From RYN-230 sp963720645 (GTDB lineage: Bacteria; Actinomycetota; Actinomycetes; Streptosporangiales; Streptosporangiaceae), in assembly GCA_963720645.1 (NCBI GenBank), contig CAVRFX010000017.1:82196-146195 (forward strand): a DNA stretch of 64,000 bases, given 5' to 3'. The notes below the pieces were generated by a model. That model did no database searches, was not told the origin of the DNA, and was given only the letters and a program-made list of their open reading frames with translations. The position numbers and the translations under genes were made by a program. Below, in pieces: positions 37,023-45,315 of this stretch. Within the stretch, counting starts at the first letter, position 1. Each line of letters begins with the position of its first letter.

Positions 37023-37700
37023 ATGGCTTCCATCGACCATGGCACCCAGCCCGGCACCAAGCCCGTGGCAGCTCGTTCACCAGCACCCGGGGGTCCCGCA
37101 ACCGGTAGCGGGGTGGCGTGGGGGAACTCCGCCCCCCTCGCCCTGGCCGGCTTCGCGACGACCACCTTCATGCTCAGCATGATCAATGCCAATCTGGTCA
37201 ACTTCGGCACCCTTCCGGTGGTCTTCGGCGTCGCGTTCGCCTTCGGCGGGCTGGCCCAGCTGATCGCCGGGGTCATCCAGCTGCGGATGGGCAACACCTT
37301 CGGCGGCATGCTGTTCACCGGGTACGGCGCGTTCTGGCTGTCCCTGTTCGCCATCGCCGACCTCTTCCTCAAGTCCGTACCGGCCGCCCAGGTCGGCCAC
37401 GCGCTCGGCCTGTTCCTGTACGCGTTCGGTATCTTCACCGTGATCATGCTGGCCGCGTCTCTGCGGACCAGCATCGCGGTGGTCACGACACTCACCCTGC
37501 TGGGCGCAACCTTCTTCGTGCTGGGCGCCGGCAACTATTCGGCGGCGGTGCCCACCCCGGCGGCCTCGGGGCTCATCAGGGCCGGCGGGTGGATCGGCCT
37601 GGCGGTGGCGGCAGGCGCGTTCTACCTGGCCCTGGCCGAGGTATGCGAGGCAAGCTATGGCCGTGGGATCCTGCCGCTCGGCTCGCTGGCCAAGAAGTAA
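37023..37700 (+). CDS. acetate uptake transporter (GPR1/FUN34/YaaH family)
   Basis: The 225-residue protein has six membrane helices after a polar 30-residue N-terminus. The family signature appears at the first helix, WGNSAPLALAGFATTTFML (NPAPLGL in the family). The acetate-selecting aromatic region is around MLFTGYGAFWLSLFA, matching the GAFW/SY motif. It imports acetate or other short monocarboxylates with protons. GGGGGA lies upstream of ATG 37023. The propionyl-CoA synthetase gene starts 58 bases downstream on the same strand, forming an uptake-plus-activation operon. Confidence 0.9.
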   Translation: MASIDHGTQPGTKPVAARSPAPGGPATGSGVAWGNSAPLALAGFATTTFMLSMINANLVNFGTLPVVFGVAFAFGGLAQLIAGVIQLRMGNTFGGMLFTGYGAFWLSLFAIADLFLKSVPAAQVGHALGLFLYAFGIFTVIMLAASLRTSIAVVTTLTLLGATFFVLGAGNYSAAVPTPAASGLIRAGGWIGLAVAAGAFYLALAEVCEASYGRGILPLGSLAKK

Positions 37701-37758
37701 GCGGCAGGCGGTCACCTGATCGCACCAAAGCCCTTCCGTCCCCTGAGGAGGAACAGTC

Positions 37759-39648
37759 ATGGGCCGTTACGCGGAAGCGTTCCAGCAGAGCATCACCGAC
37801 CCGGAAGGCTTCTGGGGTGCGGCAGCAGACGGGATCGACTGGTACCGCCAGCCGACGGTCATCCTGGATAGGACCAATCCGCCGTTCTACCGCTGGTTCG
37901 CCGACGGCCTGCTGAACACCTGCTACAACGCGGTGGACCGGCACGTCCAGCAGGGCCGCGGCGACCAGGCGGCACTGATCTACGACAGCCCGGTGACCGG
38001 TACCAGCCGTACGTTTACCTACTCGGATCTGCTGGATCAGGTGCAGCGGTTCGCGGGCGTGCTGCGCGACCTCGGCACGGGCCAGGGCGACCGGGTGGTG
38101 ATCTACATGCCGATGATCCCCGAGGCAGTGGTGGCCATGCTGGCCTGCGCCCGGATCGGGGCCGTGCACTCGGTCGTATTCGGCGGCTTCGCCGCGCCGG
38201 AACTCGCCGCCCGCATCGACGATGCGGCACCCAAGGTCGTGGTGACGGCTTCCTGCGGCATCGAGGTCAACCGGATACTGGCGTACAAGCCGATCCTGGA
38301 CAAGGCGATCGAGCTAGCGTCGGCGAAACCGAGCCGGTGCGTCATCCTGCAGCGGCCGCAGGCGGCGGCGGCGCTGACCGAGGGCCGTGACGTGGACTGG
38401 CAGGAGGCGATGGCGGCCGCCGAGCCTGCCGACTGCGTCCCGGTGGCGGCCACCGACCCGCTCTACATCCTGTACACCTCGGGCACCACCGCCAAGCCGA
38501 AGGGCGTCGTCCGCGACAACGGCGGCCACGCCGTCGTGCTGCGCTGGAGCATGGACAACATCTACGACATCAAGCCCGGCGAGGTGTTCTGGGCCGCGTC
38601 CGACATTGGCTGGGTGGTCGGACATTCCTACATCGTCTACGCACCTTTGCTGGCCGGCTGCACCACGGTGCTCTACGAGGGCAAGCCGGTCGGCACCCCC
38701 GACCCCGGAGCGTTCTGGCGGGTGATCGCCGAGCACAACGTGAAGGCGATGTTCACCGCGCCCACCGCGTTCCGGGCCATCAAGAAAGAAGACCCGGCCG
38801 GTAACTTCGCCGGGAAGTACGACCTGTCGCACTTCCAGTACCTGTTCCTGGCGGGCGAGCGGCTCGATCCGGAAACGTACCGGTGGGCAGGCGAGCTCCT
38901 CGAGGTCCCCGTCATCGACCACTGGTGGCAGACCGAGACCGGCTGGCCGATCGCGGCGGACCTGATGGGCCTGGACCCGCTGCCCACCAAGCCGGGCTCG
39001 CCGAGCGTGCCGGTACCGGGATACGACCTGCACGTGGTCAACATCGCCACCGGCGATGATGTCCCGCCCGGCACCACCGGGGACATCGTCCTGCGGCTGC
39101 CGCTGCCACCGGGCTGCCTGACCACCTTGTGGGGGGACGACGAGCGGTTCATCGAGTCCTACCTGGTGCAGCACCCTGGCTCGTACATCACCGGGGACGG
39201 GGGATTCCGCGACGAGGATGGCTACCTCTATGTCATGGGCCGCACCGACGACGTCATCAACGTGGCCGGGCACCGTCTCTCCACCGGGGAGATGGAGGAG
39301 ATCCTCGCCAGCCATCCCGCGGTCGCCGAATGCGCGGTCATCGGCGTCAATGACCCACTCAAGGGCCAGGTCCCGCGCGGGTTCGTCGTGCTCAAAGCCG
39401 GTATCGGGACCGACCCGGACGTGGTGAGCGCCGAGCTGGTCGGCCTGGTCCGCGCCCGGATCGGTGCCGTGGCCGCGCTGCGCAGGATCGACGTCGTGAC
39501 CGCACTTCCGAAGACCCGGTCGGGCAAGATTCTGCGCAAGACCATGCGCGGCATCGCGGACGGCAACAACAACGAGCCCGTGCCCTCCACCATCGAGGAC
39601 CCGGCCGCGCTCGATGCGATGCGGCCCGTCTTGCGCGGTGGCAGCTGA
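37759..39648 (+). CDS. prpE: propionyl-CoA synthetase
   Basis: The 629-residue enzyme activates propionate (and acetate) to the CoA ester through an acyl-AMP. The AMP-binding loop reads LYTSGTTAKPKGVVRDNGGH, where RDNGGH marks the PrpE subgroup and Ala replaces the usual Gly of TSGTTG. Others are GWVVGHSYIVYAPLLAGCTT, VIDHWWQTETGWPI and the C-terminal lysine loop PKTRSGKILRKTMRG, in which the SGK lysine is the usual acetylation site. AGGAGGAAC precedes ATG 37759. It pairs with the upstream acetate transporter. Its activity could be controlled by the GNAT/ligase protein encoded at 52122, by inference. Confidence 0.92.
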   Translation: MGRYAEAFQQSITDPEGFWGAAADGIDWYRQPTVILDRTNPPFYRWFADGLLNTCYNAVDRHVQQGRGDQAALIYDSPVTGTSRTFTYSDLLDQVQRFAGVLRDLGTGQGDRVVIYMPMIPEAVVAMLACARIGAVHSVVFGGFAAPELAARIDDAAPKVVVTASCGIEVNRILAYKPILDKAIELASAKPSRCVILQRPQAAAALTEGRDVDWQEAMAAAEPADCVPVAATDPLYILYTSGTTAKPKGVVRDNGGHAVVLRWSMDNIYDIKPGEVFWAASDIGWVVGHSYIVYAPLLAGCTTVLYEGKPVGTPDPGAFWRVIAEHNVKAMFTAPTAFRAIKKEDPAGNFAGKYDLSHFQYLFLAGERLDPETYRWAGELLEVPVIDHWWQTETGWPIAADLMGLDPLPTKPGSPSVPVPGYDLHVVNIATGDDVPPGTTGDIVLRLPLPPGCLTTLWGDDERFIESYLVQHPGSYITGDGGFRDEDGYLYVMGRTDDVINVAGHRLSTGEMEEILASHPAVAECAVIGVNDPLKGQVPRGFVVLKAGIGTDPDVVSAELVGLVRARIGAVAALRRIDVVTALPKTRSGKILRKTMRGIADGNNNEPVPSTIEDPAALDAMRPVLRGGS

Positions 39649-39664
39649 GATAATGGCGGTCCTG

Positions 39665-39691
39665 CCCGGCCCGCCCGAGGGGCGGGCCGGG
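39665..39691 (+). terminator. terminator after prpE
   Basis: CCCGGCCCGCCC (39665-39676) and GGGCGGGCCGGG (39680-39691) form a perfect 12-bp GC stem with loop GAG, 17 bases after the prpE stop. This is the usual short GC-hairpin terminator of actinomycetes. Confidence 0.75.
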
Positions 39692-39739
39692 CTGACCCCT
39701 ACTTCCGGGACATCGTGAGCCGCTGTCAAGGGAGACCGC

Positions 39740-40517
39740 GTGCGGATCCGGGGACGTCAGCCTGCATCCAGTTTCCGATGGCACGTTCGTGGCGCGGCCG
39801 GAATACTTCGGGAACCACATTCCGCCCGGGTCACACCCGGAGTTCTTCAGCCGCCACCAGGCCGCATGGCTGCCGATCGGCTGTTTCCTGGTCCGGGCCG
39901 GCGACAGGCTGGTGCTCATCGACGCCGGACTCGGGCCTGACCTGCAGCAGCTACCGCACGGCATGCACCTGGCCCTCGGCCTCGGGTCGGACGGGACGGT
40001 GTTCAAGGACGGGGAGAGCTCCTTCACGATGCCCCCCGGAAACGAACCTGCCAGCAGCTATATCTCCGATCTCGACCAGGGAGGCCTGCAGCTTTCCGGC
40101 ACGATCATGGCGGTCAATCACTTCAGGCACGTCTGGGGTGAGTGGCATGCGAGGTTCATCCTCGGCTTCGGCCTCGACGCGGCCGGTATCCGCGCCGAGA
40201 TCGCTGACGGCCAGTTCACCGTCGTCGGGCCAGCCGAAGTGCACGGCCAGAAGGCTGTCGAGCTGAAGATCAACGTGCCGGCCAACCACGAAGCCCCACC
40301 CCACGTGACGGCGGCGCGCCTGTGGGTGAACGCCACGACCTACCTGCCGGTGCGGCAGTACGTGCGCATGTCCACTGGAGAACAGAACGTCACCGATTAC
40401 ACCTTCCTCCCGCCCACGGCCGCGAACCTGGCCAAGCTGCGCCCGGACATCCCGGCGGGCTACACCCGGGCGGGCCGCACTCAGGTCACCGGCCCGAGAC
40501 CAAAGATGGCGGAGTAG
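39740..40517 (+). pseudogene. chimera: metallo-beta-lactamase N-terminus joined to a lipoprotein-like C-terminus
   Basis: AAGGGAG precedes GTG 39740. Correcting one extra base near 39749, the start reads MRIGDVSLHPVSDGTFVARP, then AWLPIGCFLVRAGDRLVLID and AGLGPDLQQLPHGM. This is the opening of an MBL-fold hydrolase up to the strand just before its zinc site. The expected HxHxDH motif never comes. From about 39964 the protein changes to a secreted-protein tail (SGTIMAVNHFRHVWGEW, LWVNATTYLPVRQYV, DYTFLPPTAANLAKLRPDIP) like actinomycete LppX/LolA-type proteins. The join is in frame. It lacks both a zinc centre and the second protein's signal peptide, so it is a deletion product or an assembly chimera. 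Confidence 0.65.
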
Positions 40518-40541
40518 CTCCGGCCGCGGCCGCCCCGGCGT

Positions 40542-41561
40542 TCAGCCGAACGTGAAGGCGAAGGCCTGGGCGCCGGGGTCGGGGAAAGTGATCTGGAAGG
40601 TGCGGTCGGTGACCGAGCCGTACTGGCGGATGAGCTGGTAGAGCCGTGGTTCGGTGAGGGTGCCGTTGCCCTGGGCGTCGGTGTCGGTTCCGTGCGCGTT
40701 GCCGGGTGGCTCCCCGTCGAGCAGCACCTGGAAGGGCACGGGGCCCGGCCGCCCCGCGGGGGCCAGGACGAGGTTGAGGTCGCGGGCGTGGAATCTGCAG
40801 GTGATCTGGCCGCCGGCGGTGTTCAGCGTGCTGGCCTCTTCGCCCATGGTCCAGTCCCCGGACAGGGCCCACTGGTTGAGCCGCAGGCTGGCCGGGGTGG
40901 TGTAGGGGTGGGGCCCGCCCGCTACGGCACCGCCGGGGGAGGCGAAGTTCTCGGTGCGCTCATAGCCGGTGTAGTTTTCCGCGGATCTGAGGTGGTCCCA
41001 GTCGGCCGGGGCTTCCACGCCACGCGGATCGACCTGGACCAGGTCCTGCCCGGCGGCGGCCGATCCGGTGCCGGCCAGGAGCTGCTGGATGATCATTTCG
41101 GACTGGGCGTATCCGCCTTCGCCGAAGTAATGATGCCGCAGCCGCCCGTCTGCGTCGGCGAAGTAGAGGGCGGGCCAGTAGTGGTTGGCGAAGGCACGCC
41201 AGACCGCGTAGTTGTTGTCGGTCGCGACCGGGTAGCTGATGTCCATCTGCTGGACGGCCCGGCGGACGTTACCGGGATCGCGCTCGATCCCGAACTCGGG
41301 TGTGTGCACGCCGATCACCACCAGTCCCTGGCCGGAGTATTTCCCGGCCCAGGCCCGCAGGTAGGGAAGCTGGCGCAGCCAGTTGATGCAGGTGTAAGTC
41401 CAGAAACTGGCCAGCACGACCTTCCCGCGCAGTCCGGCCGGGGTCAGCGGCGGCGAGTTGAGCCACCCCGTCGCGCCCTCGAAAGACGGCAGCTCACCCT
41501 CGTCAGGCAGCCGGGGCTCGGCGATGTGCAGCCCGGCAGGCATACGCCAGTTCGTCTCCAT
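40542..41561 (-). CDS. thioredoxin-fold protein (DipZ/TlpA C-terminal-like)
   Basis: The 339-residue protein has a redoxin domain at residues about 25-165: LRGKVVLASFWTYTCINWLR, then LVVIGVHTPEFGIERDPGNV and NYAVWRAFANHYWPALYFAD. The active site is CINW, so only the first Cys of a CxxC is present, a form I recall from a group of actinomycete DipZ-like proteins. A C-terminal beta domain (about 200-339) contains LAPAGRPGPVPFQVLLDGEP, like the DipZ carbohydrate-binding-type domain. No signal peptide is seen. ATG 41561 has AGGGAAG upstream. It could act as a one-Cys thiol oxidoreductase. It ends 24 bases from the convergent chimera. Confidence 0.82.
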   Translation of the reverse strand: METNWRMPAGLHIAEPRLPDEGELPSFEGATGWLNSPPLTPAGLRGKVVLASFWTYTCINWLRQLPYLRAWAGKYSGQGLVVIGVHTPEFGIERDPGNVRRAVQQMDISYPVATDNNYAVWRAFANHYWPALYFADADGRLRHHYFGEGGYAQSEMIIQQLLAGTGSAAAGQDLVQVDPRGVEAPADWDHLRSAENYTGYERTENFASPGGAVAGGPHPYTTPASLRLNQWALSGDWTMGEEASTLNTAGGQITCRFHARDLNLVLAPAGRPGPVPFQVLLDGEPPGNAHGTDTDAQGNGTLTEPRLYQLIRQYGSVTDRTFQITFPDPGAQAFAFTFG

Positions 41562-41707
41562 GCCAATGCTTCCCTGTGGCTGGATGTCCCGGCCAGGGGC
41601 CCCGGGCCGGTGCACCTCGCTGAAGTATATGAGGTGGGGGCCGGGCCGCCCGGACCCGCTCCGCGCCTGATAGAGCTCGTGCGGCCAGACGGTTGCGGCG
41701 GCCGGGC

Positions 41708-42583
41708 CTAGGCCGGCGCGGTGACGAGCTCGTCGGTGACCCACTGTGCGACGTTGGCGGGGAAGGGCGCCGGCAGCCCGAGGACGATGTGCTGGAAGCC
41801 GGCGTCGATCGCTTCGCCGATCGCGTCCCGGGTGCTGCTGGGCTGATCGTAGGAGACCGGCAGGTGGATCGAGCGGGTGACCGAGGCGGGGTCGCGGCCG
41901 ATCTCGGCGCAGTAGCGGTCCAGCAATGCACTCCGGCTGATGACGTCGTCGATGTCGCCGCCGGGGATATTCCACAGATCGGCATGCCCGGCGGCCACGC
42001 GGAGCACGGCGGCCGAGCGTCCGCCGATGAGGATCGGCGGGTAGGGGCGCTGGACGGGTTTGGGGTTGCCGAACGCCCCGGTGAGCTGGATGTAGCGGCC
42101 CTCGAAGTCGAACGGCCCGGTCTCGGTCCACAACCGCCGGATCACCGTGCAGGCCTCGGCGAGGCTCCCCACGGAATGGCCGAAGTCATGGTAGGGCAGG
42201 CCGTTTGCTTCATATTCGCGCCGGGCCCACGGGATGTCGGGCCGCGAGCCTGCGCCGATGCCGAAGTCGAGCCGTCCGCCGGAGACGATGTCGACGGTCG
42301 CGGCGATCTTGGCCAGCATCGCGGGCGGCCGGAAACGGTTGCTGGTCACGAGCAGGCCGAGGCGCAGTCGCTGGGTCTGCGCGGCGAGGGCCGAGAGCAG
42401 GGTCCAGCCTTCGAAGATCGGCCCGGCCGGGTCGCCGCCGATCGGCAAGAGGTGATCGAACAGCCACGCATGCTCGATCTGCGGGATGGCGTCCGCCTCG
42501 CGCCAGACCCGCAGGACGTCGTGGTAGCCCACCTGCTGCGGGGCGGTCGCGATGCCGAAACGGGGCCGGGGGGTATGAGGCAT
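41708..42583 (-). CDS. LLM-class F420-dependent oxidoreductase
   Basis: The 291-residue protein has the bacterial-luciferase TIM barrel: FGIATAPQQVGYHDVLRVWR, HAWLFDHLLPIGGDPAGPIF (the cofactor strand), LGLLVTSNRFRPPAMLAKIA, DIVSGGRLDFGIGAGSRPDI and PYPPILIGGRSAAVLRVAAG. The pattern is that of F420-dependent enzymes; the substrate is unknown. It is divergent from TetR 2 across a 280-base gap with two operator-like palindromes, so it is the probable target of that regulator. It starts at ATG 42583. Confidence 0.88.
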   Translation of the reverse strand: MPHTPRPRFGIATAPQQVGYHDVLRVWREADAIPQIEHAWLFDHLLPIGGDPAGPIFEGWTLLSALAAQTQRLRLGLLVTSNRFRPPAMLAKIAATVDIVSGGRLDFGIGAGSRPDIPWARREYEANGLPYHDFGHSVGSLAEACTVIRRLWTETGPFDFEGRYIQLTGAFGNPKPVQRPYPPILIGGRSAAVLRVAAGHADLWNIPGGDIDDVISRSALLDRYCAEIGRDPASVTRSIHLPVSYDQPSSTRDAIGEAIDAGFQHIVLGLPAPFPANVAQWVTDELVTAPA

Positions 42584-42646
42584 GGGGTCATCAGTCCCTT
42601 CGTCCGTGATCGTCTTCCCAGGGTCATGGCCACCCGAGTGCGCCGC

Positions 42647-42694
42647 TTTCCGGGCTTCACGTGGCTCCGGTTTCCGGGCTTCACGTGGCTCCGG
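42647..42694. repeat. perfect 24-bp tandem duplication
   Basis: Two identical, adjacent 24-bp units (42647-42670 and 42671-42694) begin TTTCCGGGCTTCACGTGG and end CTCCGG. Each unit contains the palindrome CACGTG. They lie in the divergent promoter gap between the LLM gene and TetR 2, about 95 bases upstream of the operator pair. Confidence 0.85.
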
Positions 42695-42788
42695 TTCGGC
42701 CCGGTGGATTGGCGCTCCCGGTGAACTCGGCGCTCGCCGCGGATGCGCGGCTTGGACAGGGGGCCGCCCGTTCTGGCACCATGAACAA

Positions 42789-42831
42789 GCGGAGCAGTGT
42801 TCCGCTAATGAACATACGGAACACGGTTCCG
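42789..42831. promoter_or_regulatory. two TetR-type operators, CGGA(A/G)-N5-TTCCG
   Basis: CGGAGCAGTGTTCCG (42790-42804, within GCGGA...TCCGC) and CGGAACACGGTTCCG (42817-42831, perfect six-base arms) start 27 bases apart, between the LLM oxidoreductase and TetR 2. The same 15-bp form recurs at 57141 and 57164 beside TetR 3. Confidence 0.6.
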
Positions 42832-42863
42832 CTTGTCAACTGAGGGGCGGGGGACGCGGCGCG

Positions 42864-43451
42864 GTGGCCGGCACCGACAGCGGATCAGGGTCATCCGCCT
42901 CGCGGAAGCGGGCCGATGCCCGGCGTAATGAGGAGGCCCTGCTGGACGCGGCAGCCGCGGCGTTCATCGTTTCCGGCGTCGGCGTGCCCGTGCGCGACAT
43001 CGCCGCCAGGGCCGGCGTTGGCGTGGGCACGATCTACCGTCACTTCCCGACGCGAGCCGATCTCATCGTCGCCGTCTACCGGCACCAGGTGCAGGCATGC
43101 GCTGAGGCCGGTCCGGCGCTGCTGGCGACCAGCCGCACGCCGCACGCCGCCCTGGCCCGGTGGATCAGCCTCTTCGTCAACTTCCTGGTCACCAAGCACG
43201 GCCTCGCTGAGGCGCTGCAGTCCGACGCGGCCGCCTTCGAGACTCTGCACGCCTATTTCCTCGACCGCCTCGTCCCCGTGTGCGCCCAGCTGCTCGACGC
43301 CGCGGCCAGGGCCGGCGAGATCCGGGCCGGCGCGGACGCCTACGAACTGCTGCGTGGCGTCGGCAATCTCTGTATCGGCGCGGGCAACGACCCCCGCTAC
43401 GACGCACGCCGCATGGTCGGGCTCGTCATCGCGGGACTGCGCCTTCGCTAG
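42864..43451 (+). CDS. TetR-family transcriptional regulator 2
   Basis: The 195-residue protein has helix 1 RKRADARRNEEALLDAAAAA and the helix-turn-helix VPVRDIAARAGVGVGTIYRH followed by FPTRADLIVAVYRHQ. The helical ligand domain (ALARWISLFVNFLVTKHGLA) is clearly paralogous to that of TetR 3 (56459). I start at GTG 42864, after GGGGGA; no ATG lies at the right place. It probably represses the divergent LLM oxidoreductase through the two operators next to its start. The VOC gene downstream (81 bases) may be cotranscribed. Confidence 0.9.
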   Translation: MAGTDSGSGSSASRKRADARRNEEALLDAAAAAFIVSGVGVPVRDIAARAGVGVGTIYRHFPTRADLIVAVYRHQVQACAEAGPALLATSRTPHAALARWISLFVNFLVTKHGLAEALQSDAAAFETLHAYFLDRLVPVCAQLLDAAARAGEIRAGADAYELLRGVGNLCIGAGNDPRYDARRMVGLVIAGLRLR

Positions 43452-43531
43452 GGAGCGTCAGCCGCGAGTTCCCCCGGGGCGGAGGGCGAGTCACCCGGCC
43501 ACGCAACGTCAGCCATGAGACCCTGGCCCAT

Positions 43532-44005
43532 GTGAAGCCCAACCGGTCCGTCCCGCCGTCCACAGTCGTCCCCGTGCTCGTCTACCCGGACGTCCGGGAG
43601 GCGGTGGCGTGGCTGAGCGCGGCATTCGGGTTCGCCGAGCGGACCCGGATCGGCGAGAGCCACCGGGCGCAGATGAGCATCGGCGGGGACGGGGCGATGA
43701 TCGTCGCGGACGCCGGGGGGGAACGGCAGGCGCCCCAGGAAGGCATCGTGACCCATGTGATGAAGGTCCGGGTTGAGGACGTCGGGGCCTGCTACGAACG
43801 CGCCCGGGCCCACGGGGCCCGGGTACTCGAGCCACCGGCCGACCGGCAGTATGGCGAGCGGGAATGCAGCGTCGAGGACCTGGCCGGCCACCGCTGGCAG
43901 TTCACCGAGACGGTCCGGGACGTTGCGCCCGAGGAATACGGCTGCCAGACCATCGCGCCCTGGCCCCGCGGTAACCACATCGCTGACCCGGGATCTGCCG
44001 TCTAG
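43532..44005 (+). CDS. VOC-superfamily (glyoxalase-like) protein
   Basis: The 157-residue protein has paired beta-alpha-beta-beta-beta modules: VVPVLVYPDVREAVAWLSAA, then FGFAERTRIGESHRAQMSIG and VMKVRVEDVGACYERARAHG. It ends with GERECSVEDLAGHRWQFTE, where the second metal-side Glu usually lies. It is close to the PhnB-like/glyoxalase proteins often annotated as resistance or isomerase enzymes; the activity is unknown. I use GTG 43532, because the nearby ATGs are out of frame or followed by stops. Confidence 0.83.
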   Translation: MKPNRSVPPSTVVPVLVYPDVREAVAWLSAAFGFAERTRIGESHRAQMSIGGDGAMIVADAGGERQAPQEGIVTHVMKVRVEDVGACYERARAHGARVLEPPADRQYGERECSVEDLAGHRWQFTETVRDVAPEEYGCQTIAPWPRGNHIADPGSAV

Positions 44006-44077
44006 CGGAGGTGGCAGGACCGCCTGGTCATCCGCTGATCTGGATGCCCCAGCGGGCCCGCCGAGCTCAGGACGTGG

Positions 44078-45277
44078 TCACACTGGCCGTCCGGCGCTGG
44101 CCACGGCCTGCCGCTCGCGGAAGGCGACCGGGACGACGGCCAGGATCAGCGCGCCGGTCAGGGCGAACGCCGCCGGGTAGCCGGTACGGACGCAGATCAG
44201 GCCGAAGACGGCCGGGCCCGCGCCGTACCCGGCGTCGTAGGCGAGGTTCCACAACGCGCTGGCCTTAGCCTCAGGCAGCTGCTCGATCAGCAGCGCGAAC
44301 GTCGCGTTCTCGATCACCCCGAACCCGGCACCGAACAGCACCATGCCCGCGAAGATCACCACGGGCGAGCCCAGCATCAACATCGCGGCCATGCCGAGCG
44401 CCGCCACGGCGAGCGCCGGGATGAGCAGCCGGGCGTGACCGTACCGGTCGCCGTGCCTGCCAGCCTGCCAGCGGCTGAGCGTAGCGGTGATCGCCTGCAC
44501 GAGCAGGGCGGCCGAGCAGAGGCTGCTGGGGATCCCCTTCGCGAGCGGCAGGAACGAGTCCAGCACGCCGGCCGCGATGGTAGCGGCGGCGAAGATCAGC
44601 GGCAGCCGCAGCCCGGCGCCCGCTATCGGTCTGGCGCCCGCCATCCGCCTGGCGCGGGCGGCCGGGCGTGCCTCGCGCCCGCCCGGCAGCCAGCGGATCG
44701 CCACCAGCGGCAGCAGGCCGGCGGTGGCCGCCATCGCCGCGGCCACGGCGGCCAGGTGGTGTCCGGCGAGCCAGACCCCGGCCGGCAGCGCGACAACGGC
44801 CGGGACGCCGGAGACGACGCCGAGCAGGCCGAGCCCCTCACCACGCCGTCCGGGAGGCAGCAGCCTGGCGGTGAGCGTGCCGGTGACCACGCCGCACAAG
44901 CCGAAGCCGAGCCCGCGCACCAGGCTGACGCTCACCATGACGGCCTGGGGCTCGCGTGCGAGCATGGCCAGGGCCGGTGCGCCGAGCAGCACGGTTCCGG
45001 CCGCGAGCACCACCCGGCAGCCGAACCGCCTGATCGCTGCTGCGGCCACGGCCTCGGCAGCCACGGTGCCGAGCAGCAGGGACCCGGTGATCAGCCCGGC
45101 ACCGGAGCTGCCGGCGCCGGCCGCTGCCGCGAGCATCGGCATGACCGACAGCAGCAGGAAGAAGCTGGTGAGCGAGGTGAACTCGGCCAGGAACGTGACC
45201 GCCAGCGGAACGCTGAGGAGCCGGGCCCGCACCGCGGTAGCAGGCCGGGCCTGCGTCAAGGTGCTCATAGCACGCAC
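44078..45277 (-). CDS. MFS transporter (12 helices)
   Basis: The 399-residue protein is an uninterrupted major facilitator: LLSVPLAVTFLAEFTSLTSF (helix 1), GSLLLGTVAAEAVAAAAIRR (helix 2 and loop), LVRGLGFGLCGVVTGTLTAR, and in the second half SRWQAGRHGDRYGHARLLIP, which is the repeated loop motif. It is probably a small-molecule exporter. It is divergent from the MocR-type regulator with only 38 bases between the starts, so the regulator most likely controls it. ATG 45268 is an alternative start. Confidence 0.87.
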   Translation of the reverse strand: MRAMSTLTQARPATAVRARLLSVPLAVTFLAEFTSLTSFFLLLSVMPMLAAAAGAGSSGAGLITGSLLLGTVAAEAVAAAAIRRFGCRVVLAAGTVLLGAPALAMLAREPQAVMVSVSLVRGLGFGLCGVVTGTLTARLLPPGRRGEGLGLLGVVSGVPAVVALPAGVWLAGHHLAAVAAAMAATAGLLPLVAIRWLPGGREARPAARARRMAGARPIAGAGLRLPLIFAAATIAAGVLDSFLPLAKGIPSSLCSAALLVQAITATLSRWQAGRHGDRYGHARLLIPALAVAALGMAAMLMLGSPVVIFAGMVLFGAGFGVIENATFALLIEQLPEAKASALWNLAYDAGYGAGPAVFGLICVRTGYPAAFALTGALILAVVPVAFRERQAVASAGRPV

Positions 45278-45315
45278 CGTAGAACCCAGCCGGCACGCTG
45301 GTAAGGTCCGATTTC

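Noticed and set aside
36775..37182. 135-codon plus-strand frame upstream of the acetate transporter
   Set aside because: It overlaps the real transporter start in another frame and is Pro/Ser/Arg-rich without motifs.
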